Notes under the pieces: generated by a model | Seen by the model: only the letters and a program-made list of their open reading frames with translations | Databases searched by the model: none | Told to the model about the DNA's origin: nothing | Made by a program: the position numbers and the translations under genes | Assembly: GCA_013289605.1 (NCBI GenBank) | Contig: JABCZS010000005.1 | Span: 1 to 64,000 of the forward strand | Length of the DNA stretch: 64,000 nt | Reading direction: 5' to 3' | Source: Gammaproteobacteria bacterium | Lineage (GTDB): Bacteria > Pseudomonadota > Gammaproteobacteria > JABCZS01 | Part shown: piece by piece, positions 27,236 to 35,600 of the stretch | Layout of the letters: the number at the start of each line of letters is the position of its first letter | Position numbering within the stretch: position 1 is the first letter of the stretch

Positions 27236-27266
27236 AAATCGAGTAGGGAAGCTTCCTACTCGATTT
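27236..27266 (+). terminator. Terminator hairpin after the beta-barrel gene
   Basis: AAATCGAGTAGG (27236-27247) and CCTACTCGATTT (27255-27266) form a perfect 12-bp stem with a 7-nt loop. Confidence 0.75.
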
Positions 27267-27414
27267 AATCCTTCTGAGCTTATTACAGCATCAATTTGAC
27301 ATCCATAAATACCAAACCGTGGTGTATTGTTAGACAATGGGACAATCTATGCTTTTCTCACTCTAGGATGTTAACTTAAACTCATTAATTTATTGTTTTT
27401 GTTATTTAATCAAG

Positions 27415-27487
27415 TGGGTCGTGTTGGGATCGAACCAACGACCAGCGGATTAAGAGTCCGACGCTCTACCAGCTGAGCTAACGACCC
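27415..27487 (-). tRNA. tRNA-Lys (anticodon CTT)
   Basis: Read on the minus strand, GGGTCGT..ACGACCC forms a 7-bp acceptor stem. GCTC..GAGC is the D arm, CGGA-CTCTTAA-TCCG the anticodon arm with CTT at 34-36, and GTTGG-TTCGATC-CCAAC the T arm. 73 nt including discriminator A. The 3' CCA is not encoded (the genome continues CTTG). It decodes AAG. The flanks 27267-27414 and 27488-27623 show no other gene. Confidence 0.97.
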
Positions 27488-27623
27488 GAGAGGATACGAA
27501 TATACATTATATCGTATCAAAGCCGGTCCGTCTTGAATATGAAGATGGCTTTATGGCCTAAACCCAGAAAATCCAGGCATAGGCTATACTTTCTCTTTTA
27601 TTCCACGAATAAGAGGGGCCATT

Positions 27624-28178
27624 ATGAATCTTTTAACTCCCAAACAAAATGAAATACTCAGCCAACATTGGGGCTGGTTTTTTGCCTTTGGCCTTGCGTT
27701 GATTGCTTTAGGCGTATTAGCGGTGGTGTATTCCGTATCGGCCACGTTGATTTCAGTGATATTTTTTGGTGCGGTCTTGACCATTAGCGGTATCGTGATC
27801 ATGTTTGATAGCTTTAAATCCAGCTGGGGGATATGGAATGAATTTTTCTTACACCTGGGCATGGGCTTATTGTATTTAATCGCAGGGGTAATATTAATAA
27901 AAGGCCCCGTGATGGGCTCGCTGACTTTAACGTTAATATTGGCTATTTTTTATATCGTTCTAGGTTTAGTGCGTACAGTTTCTTGTTTAATACGCCCTAT
28001 TGCTAATCGGGGCTGGCGTCTGGCAAGTAGTATTATCACCTTGATTTTAGGCTTATTAATCCTTATTGAATGGCCCGCTTCAGGCTTATTTATTCTTGGC
28101 TTATTCATTGGTATCGATCTGATTTTTACCGGTTGGATATATGTGGTGACTGCACTTTCGGCACGTCCCGCAAAATAG
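27624..28178 (+). CDS. HdeD/DUF308-family membrane protein
   Basis: 184 aa with six hydrophobic helices in three pairs, starting WGWFFAFGLALIALGVLAV, then LISVIFFGAVLTISGIVIMFDSF, and later LASSIITLILGLLILIEWPASGLFILGLFIGIDLIFTGW. The paired-helix pattern with a WP/GxxxGxxxxxxG motif is typical of HdeD (acid-resistance membrane protein in E. coli). The role outside enterics is unclear. Isolated gene. Confidence 0.88.
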   Translation: MNLLTPKQNEILSQHWGWFFAFGLALIALGVLAVVYSVSATLISVIFFGAVLTISGIVIMFDSFKSSWGIWNEFFLHLGMGLLYLIAGVILIKGPVMGSLTLTLILAIFYIVLGLVRTVSCLIRPIANRGWRLASSIITLILGLLILIEWPASGLFILGLFIGIDLIFTGWIYVVTALSARPAK

Positions 28179-28269
28179 ACGAATTTCAGAAAGACTCATA
28201 GGAGTTTTGAAAGATAGGGTTATAGACGTTGTTTACAGAAAAAATTAAGCTGTAACCCTTCTCTTTTAT

Positions 28270-28298
28270 TTGACAAGTAATTCAAGATTCATTATATT
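28270..28298 (+). promoter_or_regulatory. Near-consensus sigma-70 promoter with a long leader
   Basis: TTGACA (28270-28275), 17-nt spacer, TATATT (28293-28298). The predicted 5' leader of about 135 nt before ATG 28440 contains small hairpins (CACCT..AGGTG near 28309-28328; CGATAT..ATCG near 28382-28396) and a 5-codon ORF (M-V-I-V-H) at about 28335. No known riboswitch was recognised. Confidence 0.65.
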
Positions 28299-28439
28299 AT
28301 CTGGTTCCTCACCTAAAATTTACAGGTGCCCCGATGGTAATTGTTCACTAGCTGCACTCCAGCTTTTCAAAAAAAATCATAATCGATATTCATATCGCAT
28401 AAGCGTTTATTGTTCTATTTTTTATTAGGAGCCTTTACC

Positions 28440-29630
28440 ATGAGTATGCGCTTGTTCTCTCATACTTTTATTACGATGTCTGTGGTGGTCTTGGTGATCA
28501 TCAGTGCCGCCGTAGAAACGGATATTTTTGTGCCGAGTTTCCCGGCGTTGCAAGATTATTTTGCGACCACAGAAAGTAAAATCCAAATGATTATCAGTCT
28601 TAATTTTTTAGGCTTGTGTGTGGCGAGTTTATTTTGTGGGCCACTGGCTGATGCCTATGGACGACGATTGGTACTCAATATCGGCATGTTTATCTTTGCT
28701 ATCAGCAGTATTGCGTGCACCTTAGTCAATTCTATAGAGGCGATGTTGTTTTGGCGGTTTGTGCAGGGGTTAGGCACGAGTGTGGCCTTTGTGGTGCCCT
28801 CGGCCATTATTTATGATGTGTATGATCAAGAAAAAGCGGCAAAAATGCTGGGGATCTATAACAGCATTATTACCTTTGCCATGTCGTTTGCGCCCATCAT
28901 CGGTAGTGCGCTTTATCTCACCTTTAATTGGCGTGCCAATTTTATATTTGTTGCAGCATTAGCCTCATTCACGTTTATTATGGCTTTGATTTTTGTGCGT
29001 GAGTCTCTAGATAAAGAAAAGCGTGCCATTATGCATGTGCCCAGTATTTTGCAAAGTTATAAAAAACTACTGAAAAATAAAAAAGCCATGGCTAATTTAT
29101 TTTTAGTCTGTGGGGTGTGTGGCGCTTATTTTGTTTATATTGCCAATTTGTCACTTATTTTTATTAACCATTTAGGCGTGAGTGAAACAAATTACGGTTA
29201 TTACCAAGCGGTGATATTACTTATTTTTGCAGCGGTCAGCTTTTCTTCCGGTTATGTGATTAACGCCTTAGGTTTAACCCGCACACGGATGTTGGGTGAG
29301 AAAATTACCGTAGTGGGGGCAGTGTTATTTTTAGGTGTGGCGATTTTGGCTAGCACGAGTCCCTTTTGGATCACGGTAACTATGGCCATCTTTACCGGTG
29401 GATTTGCCTTGAATGTGGGTATTTTATTTGGCGATTATATGAGTGTTTATCCGGAAATCAAAGGGGTCGCTTCGGCACTTGCGAATAGTATTAGGTTGTT
29501 TGTGATGGCAGCCCTTATTGCATTTGCCGGTGTTCTCTTTAATGGCACGATTATGCCGGTTGCGATGATTGTATTTTTTGCGGGCATTTCATCTTTAGCG
29601 GTATTATTATGGTTACAAAAACAGGATTAA
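28440..29630 (+). CDS. MFS transporter, Bcr/CflA-like drug/proton antiporter
   Basis: 396 aa from ATG 28440 with AGGAG about 9 nt upstream. The frame's earlier TTG at 28410 is not supported. Twelve transmembrane helices. ETDIFVPSFPALQDYFATTESKIQ is the hallmark Bcr/CflA N-terminus, LADAYGRRLVL the MFS motif A, and FRFVQGLG-like RFVQGLGTSVAFVVPSA motif B. Such transporters export antibiotics or other small molecules; the substrate is unknown. A long leader suggests regulation before translation. Convergent with dsbC. Confidence 0.93.
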   Translation: MSMRLFSHTFITMSVVVLVIISAAVETDIFVPSFPALQDYFATTESKIQMIISLNFLGLCVASLFCGPLADAYGRRLVLNIGMFIFAISSIACTLVNSIEAMLFWRFVQGLGTSVAFVVPSAIIYDVYDQEKAAKMLGIYNSIITFAMSFAPIIGSALYLTFNWRANFIFVAALASFTFIMALIFVRESLDKEKRAIMHVPSILQSYKKLLKNKKAMANLFLVCGVCGAYFVYIANLSLIFINHLGVSETNYGYYQAVILLIFAAVSFSSGYVINALGLTRTRMLGEKITVVGAVLFLGVAILASTSPFWITVTMAIFTGGFALNVGILFGDYMSVYPEIKGVASALANSIRLFVMAALIAFAGVLFNGTIMPVAMIVFFAGISSLAVLLWLQKQD

Positions 29631-29646
29631 CTGCTTGAAAAGTACA

Positions 29647-29674
29647 GGCCCGCAACTAGCTCAAGTTGCGGGCC
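29647..29674. terminator. Bidirectional terminator between the MFS gene and dsbC
   Basis: GGCCCGCAACT (29647-29657) and AGTTGCGGGCC (29664-29674) form a perfect 11-bp stem with a 6-nt loop. Read on the minus strand it is followed by TGTACTTTT. Confidence 0.75.
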
Positions 29675-29685
29675 CCACTTATTAA

Positions 29686-30435
29686 TTATGCAGGTTTAGC
29701 ATTTTGCTCGTCGATGATTTTAATCAATTCAGGTGCGGGCATATAGCCAGGTAATACCGTACCATTCTCCAATATAATCACAGGGGTTGCACTCACACCT
29801 ATGCTTTTCACAAAAGCCAAGTGTTCCTCTAACGGATTTTTACAATCCGCGCTGCCGGTGACTTCTGCACCCTTAAAGGTATCATCAATGGTCTTCTTAG
29901 GATCAGCAGAGCACCAAATTTTTGCAGATTTTTCATAAGACGGTGTGCCTTTAGGTGAGCGGGGGAAAGCTAAGTAACGCACCGTAATGCCTGCGGCATT
30001 TAAGGCAGGGACTTCTTCATGCAATTTGCGGCAATAACCACAATCCACGTCAGTACCAATAGTGATGGTGGCTTTGGTTTTACCTGTGGCAGGGAAAATA
30101 ATTAAGCTTTTAGGATCCAGCCCATCGAGTGCTTTTTTAATAAATACTTGCCGTGTTTTTTCAGTTAAATTTGTAACTTCACTGTTTTTAATTGCTAATA
30201 ATTCTCCATATAATAGGTAATCGCCGTCTGCGGTCACATAAAAAACATTCGCACCGCTAGTGACTTCAAATAAATTTGCTATGGGCGTGGGGCTGATATG
30301 TTCAACTTTAATTTCAGGAAAAGATTTGACTAGGGTTTTTTGCATGGTATCTACGCTGGGTGTATTCGCTTGATCCGCTGCAAAAGCAAAAGAAGACAAG
30401 AGTAGGCAACTAGCAATGAGAGTCCGTTTCAACAT
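29686..30435 (-). CDS. dsbC: Periplasmic thiol:disulfide isomerase
   Basis: 249 aa from ATG 30435 (GGAG 6 nt upstream; the frame to 30477 has no better site). Signal peptide 1-19. An N-terminal dimerisation domain (about 25-85) is followed by a thioredoxin fold with the active site DVDCGYCRKLH and the cis-Pro region GVSATPVIIL. A second Cys pair is SAKIWCSAD/GSADCKN, as in DsbC. It rearranges wrong disulfides in the periplasm. The upstream region carries family 1 palindrome copy f. Confidence 0.96.
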   Translation of the reverse strand: MLKRTLIASCLLLSSFAFAADQANTPSVDTMQKTLVKSFPEIKVEHISPTPIANLFEVTSGANVFYVTADGDYLLYGELLAIKNSEVTNLTEKTRQVFIKKALDGLDPKSLIIFPATGKTKATITIGTDVDCGYCRKLHEEVPALNAAGITVRYLAFPRSPKGTPSYEKSAKIWCSADPKKTIDDTFKGAEVTGSADCKNPLEEHLAFVKSIGVSATPVIILENGTVLPGYMPAPELIKIIDEQNAKPA

Positions 30436-30500
30436 GGTATGCTCCAAAGTGGATGGGATAAAGGCGGATGATAGCATTTATTTAGCTTATAAGCATCACA

Positions 30501-30602
30501 TAGGACTTACAAAAAATGCAGCGGTTAGGGTGTTTTTTTGCTCATGGCTGTCGCAAAATCGCCAAAAAAACACCCTAACCGCTGTATTTTTTGTAAGTCC
30601 TA
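30501..30602. repeat. Family 1 palindrome, copy f
   Basis: Arms 30501-30539 and 30564-30602 (39 nt) pair with one mismatch: TAGGACTTACAAAAAATG, then CGGTTAGGGTG. The 24-nt loop contains GGCTGTCGCAAAATCGCC. Lies between divergent dsbC and the fasciclin gene. Confidence 0.95.
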
Positions 30603-30768
30603 TCACATTGTGGTTTGGTTTTAAGGCGCGTTCATCTCAAATAATTTTTGATCACAGCTCTTTTTTTTTGTAATATGATACCCATATTAAAACGGGGTGA
30701 CTAGTTACCCTGATTTAACTTTAACTTATACTATCGTTTTTTGAAAAAAATATTAAGGAGACTGTACG

Positions 30769-31260
30769 ATGAAGAAATTTGTATTAAGTGTGATGCAAGT
30801 ATGGGTGTGTGCTTTAGCGTTGATCGGCGTGGCACATGCTGCACAAGACACCATTATTGATAAAATCAGCAATGATAAGCAGTTGTCTACCTTTGATACG
30901 GCCTTAAAGGATGCGGGCTTTGTTGATGCGCTAAAAGGCAAAGGACCTTTTACTTTACTTGCTCCGACAGATGCGGCATTTGCACAGCTGCCGGCAGGTA
31001 CCTTTTCTGAGTTATTAAAACCAGAAAATAAAGAAAAGTTGGGTCAAATATTAAAGCTTCATATTGTGCCGCGCGAGATGCCATCAAAAGAGCTTCCTGC
31101 GGGTAAAACAGAAGTACGAGGCATAGGCGGTCAAGTCACTTTTGATAAGACGGGGTCTGATATTACTGTCAATGGTGCGAAAGTGATCCAGGTGTTGAAA
31201 GGCTCTAACGGTTTGGTCTATGTGATTGATACCGTATTATTGCCGCCTGAGGTGAAATAA
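30769..31260 (+). CDS. Secreted fasciclin-domain protein
   Basis: 163 aa. Signal peptide 1-24 (VAHA-AQD). One FAS1 domain: FDTALKDAGFVDALKGKGPFTLLAPTDAAFAQLPAGT (H1 box) and NGAKVIQVLKGSNGLVYVIDTVLLPP (H2 box), nearly full length. Single FAS1 proteins are common secreted bacterial proteins linked to adhesion; the exact role is unknown. AAGGAG precedes ATG 30769. Monocistronic; downstream is a family 2 repeat. Confidence 0.94.
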   Translation: MKKFVLSVMQVWVCALALIGVAHAAQDTIIDKISNDKQLSTFDTALKDAGFVDALKGKGPFTLLAPTDAAFAQLPAGTFSELLKPENKEKLGQILKLHIVPREMPSKELPAGKTEVRGIGGQVTFDKTGSDITVNGAKVIQVLKGSNGLVYVIDTVLLPPEVK

Positions 31261-31273
31261 ATCTAAGTACGCA

Positions 31274-31407
31274 AAATCCCCCCGTCCGAAACGGCCGGCC
31301 CCCTTTACAAAGGGGGCAAAGAGGGCCTTGAGTAGTAAAGGAAAGGTGTTCAGCGACGGACTTGCCCCCTTTGTAAAGGGGGCCGGCCGTTTCGGACGGG
31401 GGGATTT
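31274..31407. repeat. Family 2 inverted repeat, copy a
   Basis: Arms 31274-31319 and 31362-31407 (46 nt) are perfect inverted copies, each containing CCCCCTTTRYAAAGGGGG and CCGTCCGAAACGGCCGG-type stems. A 42-nt spacer separates them. Lies between the fasciclin gene and rpsP. Confidence 0.93.
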
Positions 31408-31498
31408 CAACTGTGCTCATAACATTCACCACTGTCAAAAGAGTAACCCATTGTTTTATAAAAATTCTCCTTCTATTGTATAAACCCACAAAAACCCC

Positions 31499-31527
31499 TT
31501 GGCGGGGGCTTAGGATTTCGGTAGAAT
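31499..31527 (+). promoter_or_regulatory. Predicted promoter of rpsP-rimM-trmD-rplS
   Basis: TTGGCG (31499-31504), 17-nt spacer, TAGAAT (31522-31527), 50 nt before rpsP. The -10 is identical to that of rplM. Confidence 0.6.
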
Positions 31528-31577
31528 AGAAAGATAGCCCAGGTTAGAAAGTTAGTTATTTAAATAAGAGGACGCTT

Positions 31578-31853
31578 ATGGTTAGTATACGTCTGTCCCG
31601 GACAGGTGCAAAAAAACGCCCATTTTACCGGATAGTAGTAATCGATAGTCGCAAACGCCGCGATGGCCGTTATATTGAAAAAATAGGGTTTTTTAATCCT
31701 ATTGCTCAAGGAGCAGCCCCGCGTTTGAGCTTAAATTTGGCACGCATGGAACATTGGATTTCACAAGGCGCACAGGCCTCTAAACGTGTGGGTGAATTGG
31801 CGCGCGAAGCAAAACGCATGCCTGCAATAGTGGTTGAAGAAGCTGCTGCCTAG
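31578..31853 (+). CDS. rpsP: 30S ribosomal protein S16
   Basis: 91 aa, normal length (82-91). [21 protein letters not shown] and the [19 protein letters not shown] block are diagnostic. First gene of the conserved rpsP-rimM-trmD-rplS operon; rimM begins 7 nt after the stop. AAGAGGAC lies before the ATG. Confidence 0.98.
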   Translation: MVSIRLSRTGAKKRPFYRIVVIDSRKRRDGRYIEKIGFFNPIAQGAAPRLSLNLARMEHWISQGAQASKRVGELAREAKRMPAIVVEEAAA

Positions 31854-31860
31854 TTCACAC

Positions 31861-32382
31861 ATGACGTCAACAGAGCCGTCGCAACACCTGATAGAGGTGG
31901 GATGTGTAGTGGGGTTATTTGGTGTAAAGGCTTGGGTTAAAATCAATTCTTACACGGATCCCATAGAGAATATTTTAGACTATCAACCTTGGTTGATGGT
32001 GATGAAACATGGCTTGCAACAGTCCGTCACTTATGCCCATGCGGATGTGCATGCTAAAGGTGTAGTCGTGCAATGTGCAGGTTTTGAGGATATGACCGCT
32101 GCACAAAGTTTAGTGGGTGCACGCATTTATGTGAGCAAGGAACAATTACCTAAATTATCAGAGGGACAGTTTTATTGGACGGATTTAGAGGGACTCACGG
32201 TTTACACCCTTGAGGGTGTTTTGCTAGGGAAGGTCGCTTATTTGTTTGCAACGCAGGCTAATGATGTGCTAGTGGTTCGGGGTGATAAAGAACGGTTTAT
32301 CCCTTATCTATCTGGTGAAGTGGTTAAACACGTTGATTTATCGTCTCGAGTAATGCAAGTAGATTGGGATCCGGAATTTTAA
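31861..32382 (+). CDS. rimM: 16S rRNA processing/ribosome maturation factor RimM
   Basis: 173 aa from ATG 31861. The frame extends into rpsP to 31834, but RimM proteins start just before [16 protein letters not shown]. The N-terminal barrel is followed by a PRC-barrel ([46 protein letters not shown]). It assists 30S head assembly by binding S19. The stop is 2 nt before trmD. Confidence 0.97.
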   Translation: MTSTEPSQHLIEVGCVVGLFGVKAWVKINSYTDPIENILDYQPWLMVMKHGLQQSVTYAHADVHAKGVVVQCAGFEDMTAAQSLVGARIYVSKEQLPKLSEGQFYWTDLEGLTVYTLEGVLLGKVAYLFATQANDVLVVRGDKERFIPYLSGEVVKHVDLSSRVMQVDWDPEF

Positions 32383-32384
32383 AT

Positions 32385-33152
32385 ATGTTACGCTTTGATA
32401 TTATTACATTGTTTCCAGAAATGCTGGTACCGTTATACGAGACGGGTGTCACTGGGCGCGCTATTGACCGCCATTTGACCATGGTGAATTGTTGGAATCC
32501 TAGAGATTACACCGACGATAGGCACCACACCGTAGATGATAAATCTTACGGCGGGGGACCTGGCATGGTGATGAAGGCGGAGCCTTTGCGGGATGCGATC
32601 TTGGACGCGCAAGATGCGACAACGTTATCGCCCAGCAAAGTGGTTTATTTAAGCCCACAAGGCACAAAATTAACGCAACATAAAGTGCGTGAATTAACCC
32701 TGTGTGGCCAATTGATTTTAATTGCGGGCCGTTATGAAGGTGTGGATGAGCGCCTCATCAATGAATACGTTGATGAAGAAATATCGATAGGCGATTATGT
32801 GCTCAGTGGGGGTGAACTGGCCGCCATGGTAATCGTGGATGCGGTGACGCGTTTGTTACCCGGTGCATTGAATTGTGAATTATCCGCCGTACAAGATTCT
32901 TTTACCGAGTCTTTACTGGATTATCCACACTACACGCGTCCAGAAGTATTTGAAGGGCAACGCACCCCTAGCGTATTAATGAGTGGTAATCACGAAAGTA
33001 TACGCAAATGGCGCTTGCAACAAGCCTTAGGGCGGACTTGGTTGCGTAAACCAGAAATGTTGAATAATTTGCGTCTAGACCCAGAGCGACAAATTTTATT
33101 GCGTGAATTTATTCATGCGTATGAAAAGAATTCTACTAATGTGAGTGATTAA
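32385..33152 (+). CDS. trmD: tRNA (guanine-N1)-methyltransferase
   Basis: 255 aa from ATG 32385. [12 protein letters not shown] at the start, the trefoil-knot SAM site with [14 protein letters not shown] and [18 protein letters not shown], and [10 protein letters not shown] are present. It makes m1G37 in tRNAs to prevent frameshifting. Third gene of the rpsP operon; rplS starts 14 nt on. Confidence 0.98.
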   Translation: MLRFDIITLFPEMLVPLYETGVTGRAIDRHLTMVNCWNPRDYTDDRHHTVDDKSYGGGPGMVMKAEPLRDAILDAQDATTLSPSKVVYLSPQGTKLTQHKVRELTLCGQLILIAGRYEGVDERLINEYVDEEISIGDYVLSGGELAAMVIVDAVTRLLPGALNCELSAVQDSFTESLLDYPHYTRPEVFEGQRTPSVLMSGNHESIRKWRLQQALGRTWLRKPEMLNNLRLDPERQILLREFIHAYEKNSTNVSD

Positions 33153-33166
33153 GGGAGTGTTTTTGT

Positions 33167-33511
33167 ATGAGTAATATTATTGATCAGATCGAACGTGCGC
33201 AAATGCGTCAGGATATCCCCAAGTTTTGTCCGGGAGATACCGTAATCGTCCAAGTGCGTGTGATCGAAGCCAGTCGTGAAAGACTACAAGCCTTTGAAGG
33301 GGTAGTGATTGCAAAACGTAATCGCGGGCTTAATTCTTCATTCACTGTGCGGAAAATATCGTATGGTGAGGGCGTCGAGCGTACCTTCCAAACCCATAGT
33401 CGCATGATCAGTAGTATTGCTGTGAAGCGTACCGGCGATGTTCGCAGTGCTAAATTGTATTATTTGCGTGAACGTACCGGGAAAGCCGCTAGAATTAAAG
33501 AAAAGCTGTAA
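33167..33511 (+). CDS. rplS: 50S ribosomal protein L19
   Basis: 114 aa, normal. [31 protein letters not shown] and the C-terminal [24 protein letters not shown] are characteristic. It sits at the 30S-50S interface. Ends the operon; the downstream 300 bp are family 2 repeats. Confidence 0.98.
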   Translation: MSNIIDQIERAQMRQDIPKFCPGDTVIVQVRVIEASRERLQAFEGVVIAKRNRGLNSSFTVRKISYGEGVERTFQTHSRMISSIAVKRTGDVRSAKLYYLRERTGKAARIKEKL

Positions 33512-33538
33512 CACATAAGATTGCTCTCTTATAAAGGA

Positions 33539-33780
33539 GCGGGGGATAGGCCCCCCCCCCTTTGTAAAGGGTGGCCGCTTCGGCCGGGGGATAGGCTTCC
33601 CCCCTTTGTAAAGGGGGTGGCCGCTTCGGCCGGGGGATAGGCTTCCCCCCTTTGTAAAGGGGGTGGCCGCTTCGGCCGGGGGATAGGCTTCCCCCCTTTG
33701 TAAAGGGGGTGGCCGCTTCGGCCGGGGGATTTCAGCAATGTCTGATGTACGTCAAGCTTTTCAAAATCCCCCGACAAAGG
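33539..33780. repeat. Family 2 tandem array, 46-bp unit
   Basis: GGCCGCTTCGGCC begins at 33573, 33619, 33665 and 33711, an exact 46-bp period. Each unit also holds GGGGGATAGGCTTCCCCCC and CTTTGTAAAGGGGG. About four and a half units, nearly identical, with a variant C10 tract in the first. A diverged inverted remnant (CCCCCGACAAAGGGGC) closes the block near 33770. There are no unique spacers, so it is not CRISPR. The ORF through it is an artefact. Confidence 0.95.
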
Positions 33781-33828
33781 GGCAGGGATGATAGCTTAAT
33801 ATATGTAATCTAATTTACAGGGACGCAA

Positions 33829-35595
33829 TTGGATATACATTCACTTTTATTTATCCAAGATTTAGCCATCATCATGTCCGTCGCTGGCTTTATCACGATA
33901 CTCTGTCATCGCTTTAAGCAACCTATCGTTTTAGGTTATATTCTCGCGGGCATTATTATCGGCCCCTACACACCGCCGTTTTCTTTTATTTCCGATGAAT
34001 TAACGATCAAAACCTTAGCCGAGCTTGGGGTTATTTTCCTCATGTTTTCCTTAGGATTGGAGTTTAACCTCCATAAACTCTCGCGCGTGGGCGTGGCTGT
34101 TTTTATTGCGGCCTTGGCTGAAATCGTGCTGATGATGTGGCTAGGGTATGAAATCGGGCGCCTGTTTAAATGGGAAAAAATTGATGCGTTATTTCTTGGT
34201 GCTATTTTATCGATTTCGTCGACCACGATTATTGTTAAAGCGCTCAATGAATTAGGTTTAAAAAAAGAATATTTTGCGCAGCTTATTTTTGGTATTTTAA
34301 TCGTCGAAGATATTTTTGCCATCCTTATTTTAACCCTGCTCTCCAGTATTGCCCTGACCGGGTCGTTGCGCATAGAGGATGTGCTGTTAAATGCCGCGCA
34401 ACTCTCATCCTTTTTTGTCGTATCATTATTGTTAGGCGTGTTACTGATCCCAAAGCTAATTGGCTACATTGCCAAATTTAACAGTGATGAAATGTTATTG
34501 ATTTCAGTGTTAGGGATCTGCTTTGGGTTTTGTTTATTAGTCGTTAAATTAGATTACAGTGTGGCGCTAGGTGCATTTATTATCGGCGCGGTGATTGCCG
34601 AATCTAAACACATGCACAGAATTGAACACCTGATTAACCCGCTGCGTGATATGTTTAGCGCCATTTTTTTTGTATCCGTAGGCTTATTATTTCAACCTTC
34701 GGTGTTGTTTGAATATTTTGTCCCCATAGTCGTTATCGTCATAGTCGTTATTTTGGGTAAAGTGATCACCTGCACATTGGGCTTATTGGCAACAGGCCAA
34801 GACGGCAAAACAGCGGTTAAAACGGGAATGGGGCTGGCGCAAATTGGTGAATTTTCATTTATTATTGCAGGACTTGGGATCACCCTTAATGTGACCAGTG
34901 ATTTTTTATACCCCATGGCGGTGACAATATCTGCCATTACCACACTACTCACTCCTTATTTAATTCGCTACTCGGATCAAGTGACCGATGGCATTAAAGT
35001 GATAGTGCCTAAGCGCGCAGTAATGATTTTTAGTTTATACCGAACCTGGTTACAGCATATTCAGCCTAAAAGTGAAGATAAAGTCTTACGCAGTGTAGTC
35101 AAGCGCAGTTTGCTGCAAGTAGTGATTAATTTATTTGTCATTATGGCGATTTTTTTAGGCGGTGCGTATATTGCTAATTCCAAATTAGGCGATTTGCTCC
35201 TCGTCATTGGAGATAAAGGCTTGCAGCAAACCCTGATTTGGGGCGCGGCTTTTATTTTATCTATTCCTTTTCTGATTGCGAATTATCGAAAAATGAAAGC
35301 GTTAAGCATGATTTTGGCGGAATTAAGTGTCAGTGAAACCATGGGCAGTGCGCTTTCCTTAAATGTGCGCAAAGTCATATCGGAACTGATCCCTATTTTG
35401 TCGTTAGTATTGAGTATGGGCTTTGTTTTTGCATTCAGTGCGGGGATACTACCCCCCATGCGCTTAATGATTATGATATTGATACTTGCGGCTATCTTAG
35501 CCGTATTTTTGTTTCCTTGGTGGGTGAAGCTGCACGCACGCTTACAAATCAACCTCTTAGAAACACTGAAAGAAAATGAACCTAAAGGACAATAA
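33829..35595 (+). CDS. CPA2-family cation/proton antiporter with extra C-terminal membrane region
   Basis: 588 aa. The start is TTG at 33829, supported by AGGGA 6 nt upstream. KefB-type exchanger domain: about 1-390, 12-13 helices, with GYILAGIIIGPYTPP, FLMFSLGLEFN, SISSTTIIVKAL and VGLLFQPS. A further C-terminal membrane region (from about residue 420, two hydrophobic pairs, NLFVIMAIFLGGAYI and LILSLVLSMGFVFAFS-like) follows. No TrkA-N/RCK regulatory domain. Probably K+/H+ or Na+/H+ exchange. The next gene is another CPA2 antiporter 5 nt on. Confidence 0.93.
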   Translation: MDIHSLLFIQDLAIIMSVAGFITILCHRFKQPIVLGYILAGIIIGPYTPPFSFISDELTIKTLAELGVIFLMFSLGLEFNLHKLSRVGVAVFIAALAEIVLMMWLGYEIGRLFKWEKIDALFLGAILSISSTTIIVKALNELGLKKEYFAQLIFGILIVEDIFAILILTLLSSIALTGSLRIEDVLLNAAQLSSFFVVSLLLGVLLIPKLIGYIAKFNSDEMLLISVLGICFGFCLLVVKLDYSVALGAFIIGAVIAESKHMHRIEHLINPLRDMFSAIFFVSVGLLFQPSVLFEYFVPIVVIVIVVILGKVITCTLGLLATGQDGKTAVKTGMGLAQIGEFSFIIAGLGITLNVTSDFLYPMAVTISAITTLLTPYLIRYSDQVTDGIKVIVPKRAVMIFSLYRTWLQHIQPKSEDKVLRSVVKRSLLQVVINLFVIMAIFLGGAYIANSKLGDLLLVIGDKGLQQTLIWGAAFILSIPFLIANYRKMKALSMILAELSVSETMGSALSLNVRKVISELIPILSLVLSMGFVFAFSAGILPPMRLMIMILILAAILAVFLFPWWVKLHARLQINLLETLKENEPKGQ

Positions 35596-35600
35596 GTGAT

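Noticed and set aside
28299-28439. Known riboswitch in the MFS leader
   Set aside because: Hairpins are present, but I could not match guanidine, yybP-ykoY or other known conserved cores.
30416-30673. 85-aa ORF across the dsbC upstream region
   Set aside because: It is made of the family 1 palindrome and the antisense of the dsbC start; no support for translation.
31205-31489. 94-aa minus-strand ORF
   Set aside because: Coding sense comes from the family 2 inverted repeat and the antisense of the fasciclin gene end.
33529-33777. 82-aa minus-strand ORF with Pro/Gly repeats
   Set aside because: It is translated entirely from the 46-bp tandem repeat and has no ribosome-binding site or known homology.
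33539-33780. CRISPR array
   Set aside because: The 46-bp units abut each other and contain no unique spacers; no cas genes are nearby.
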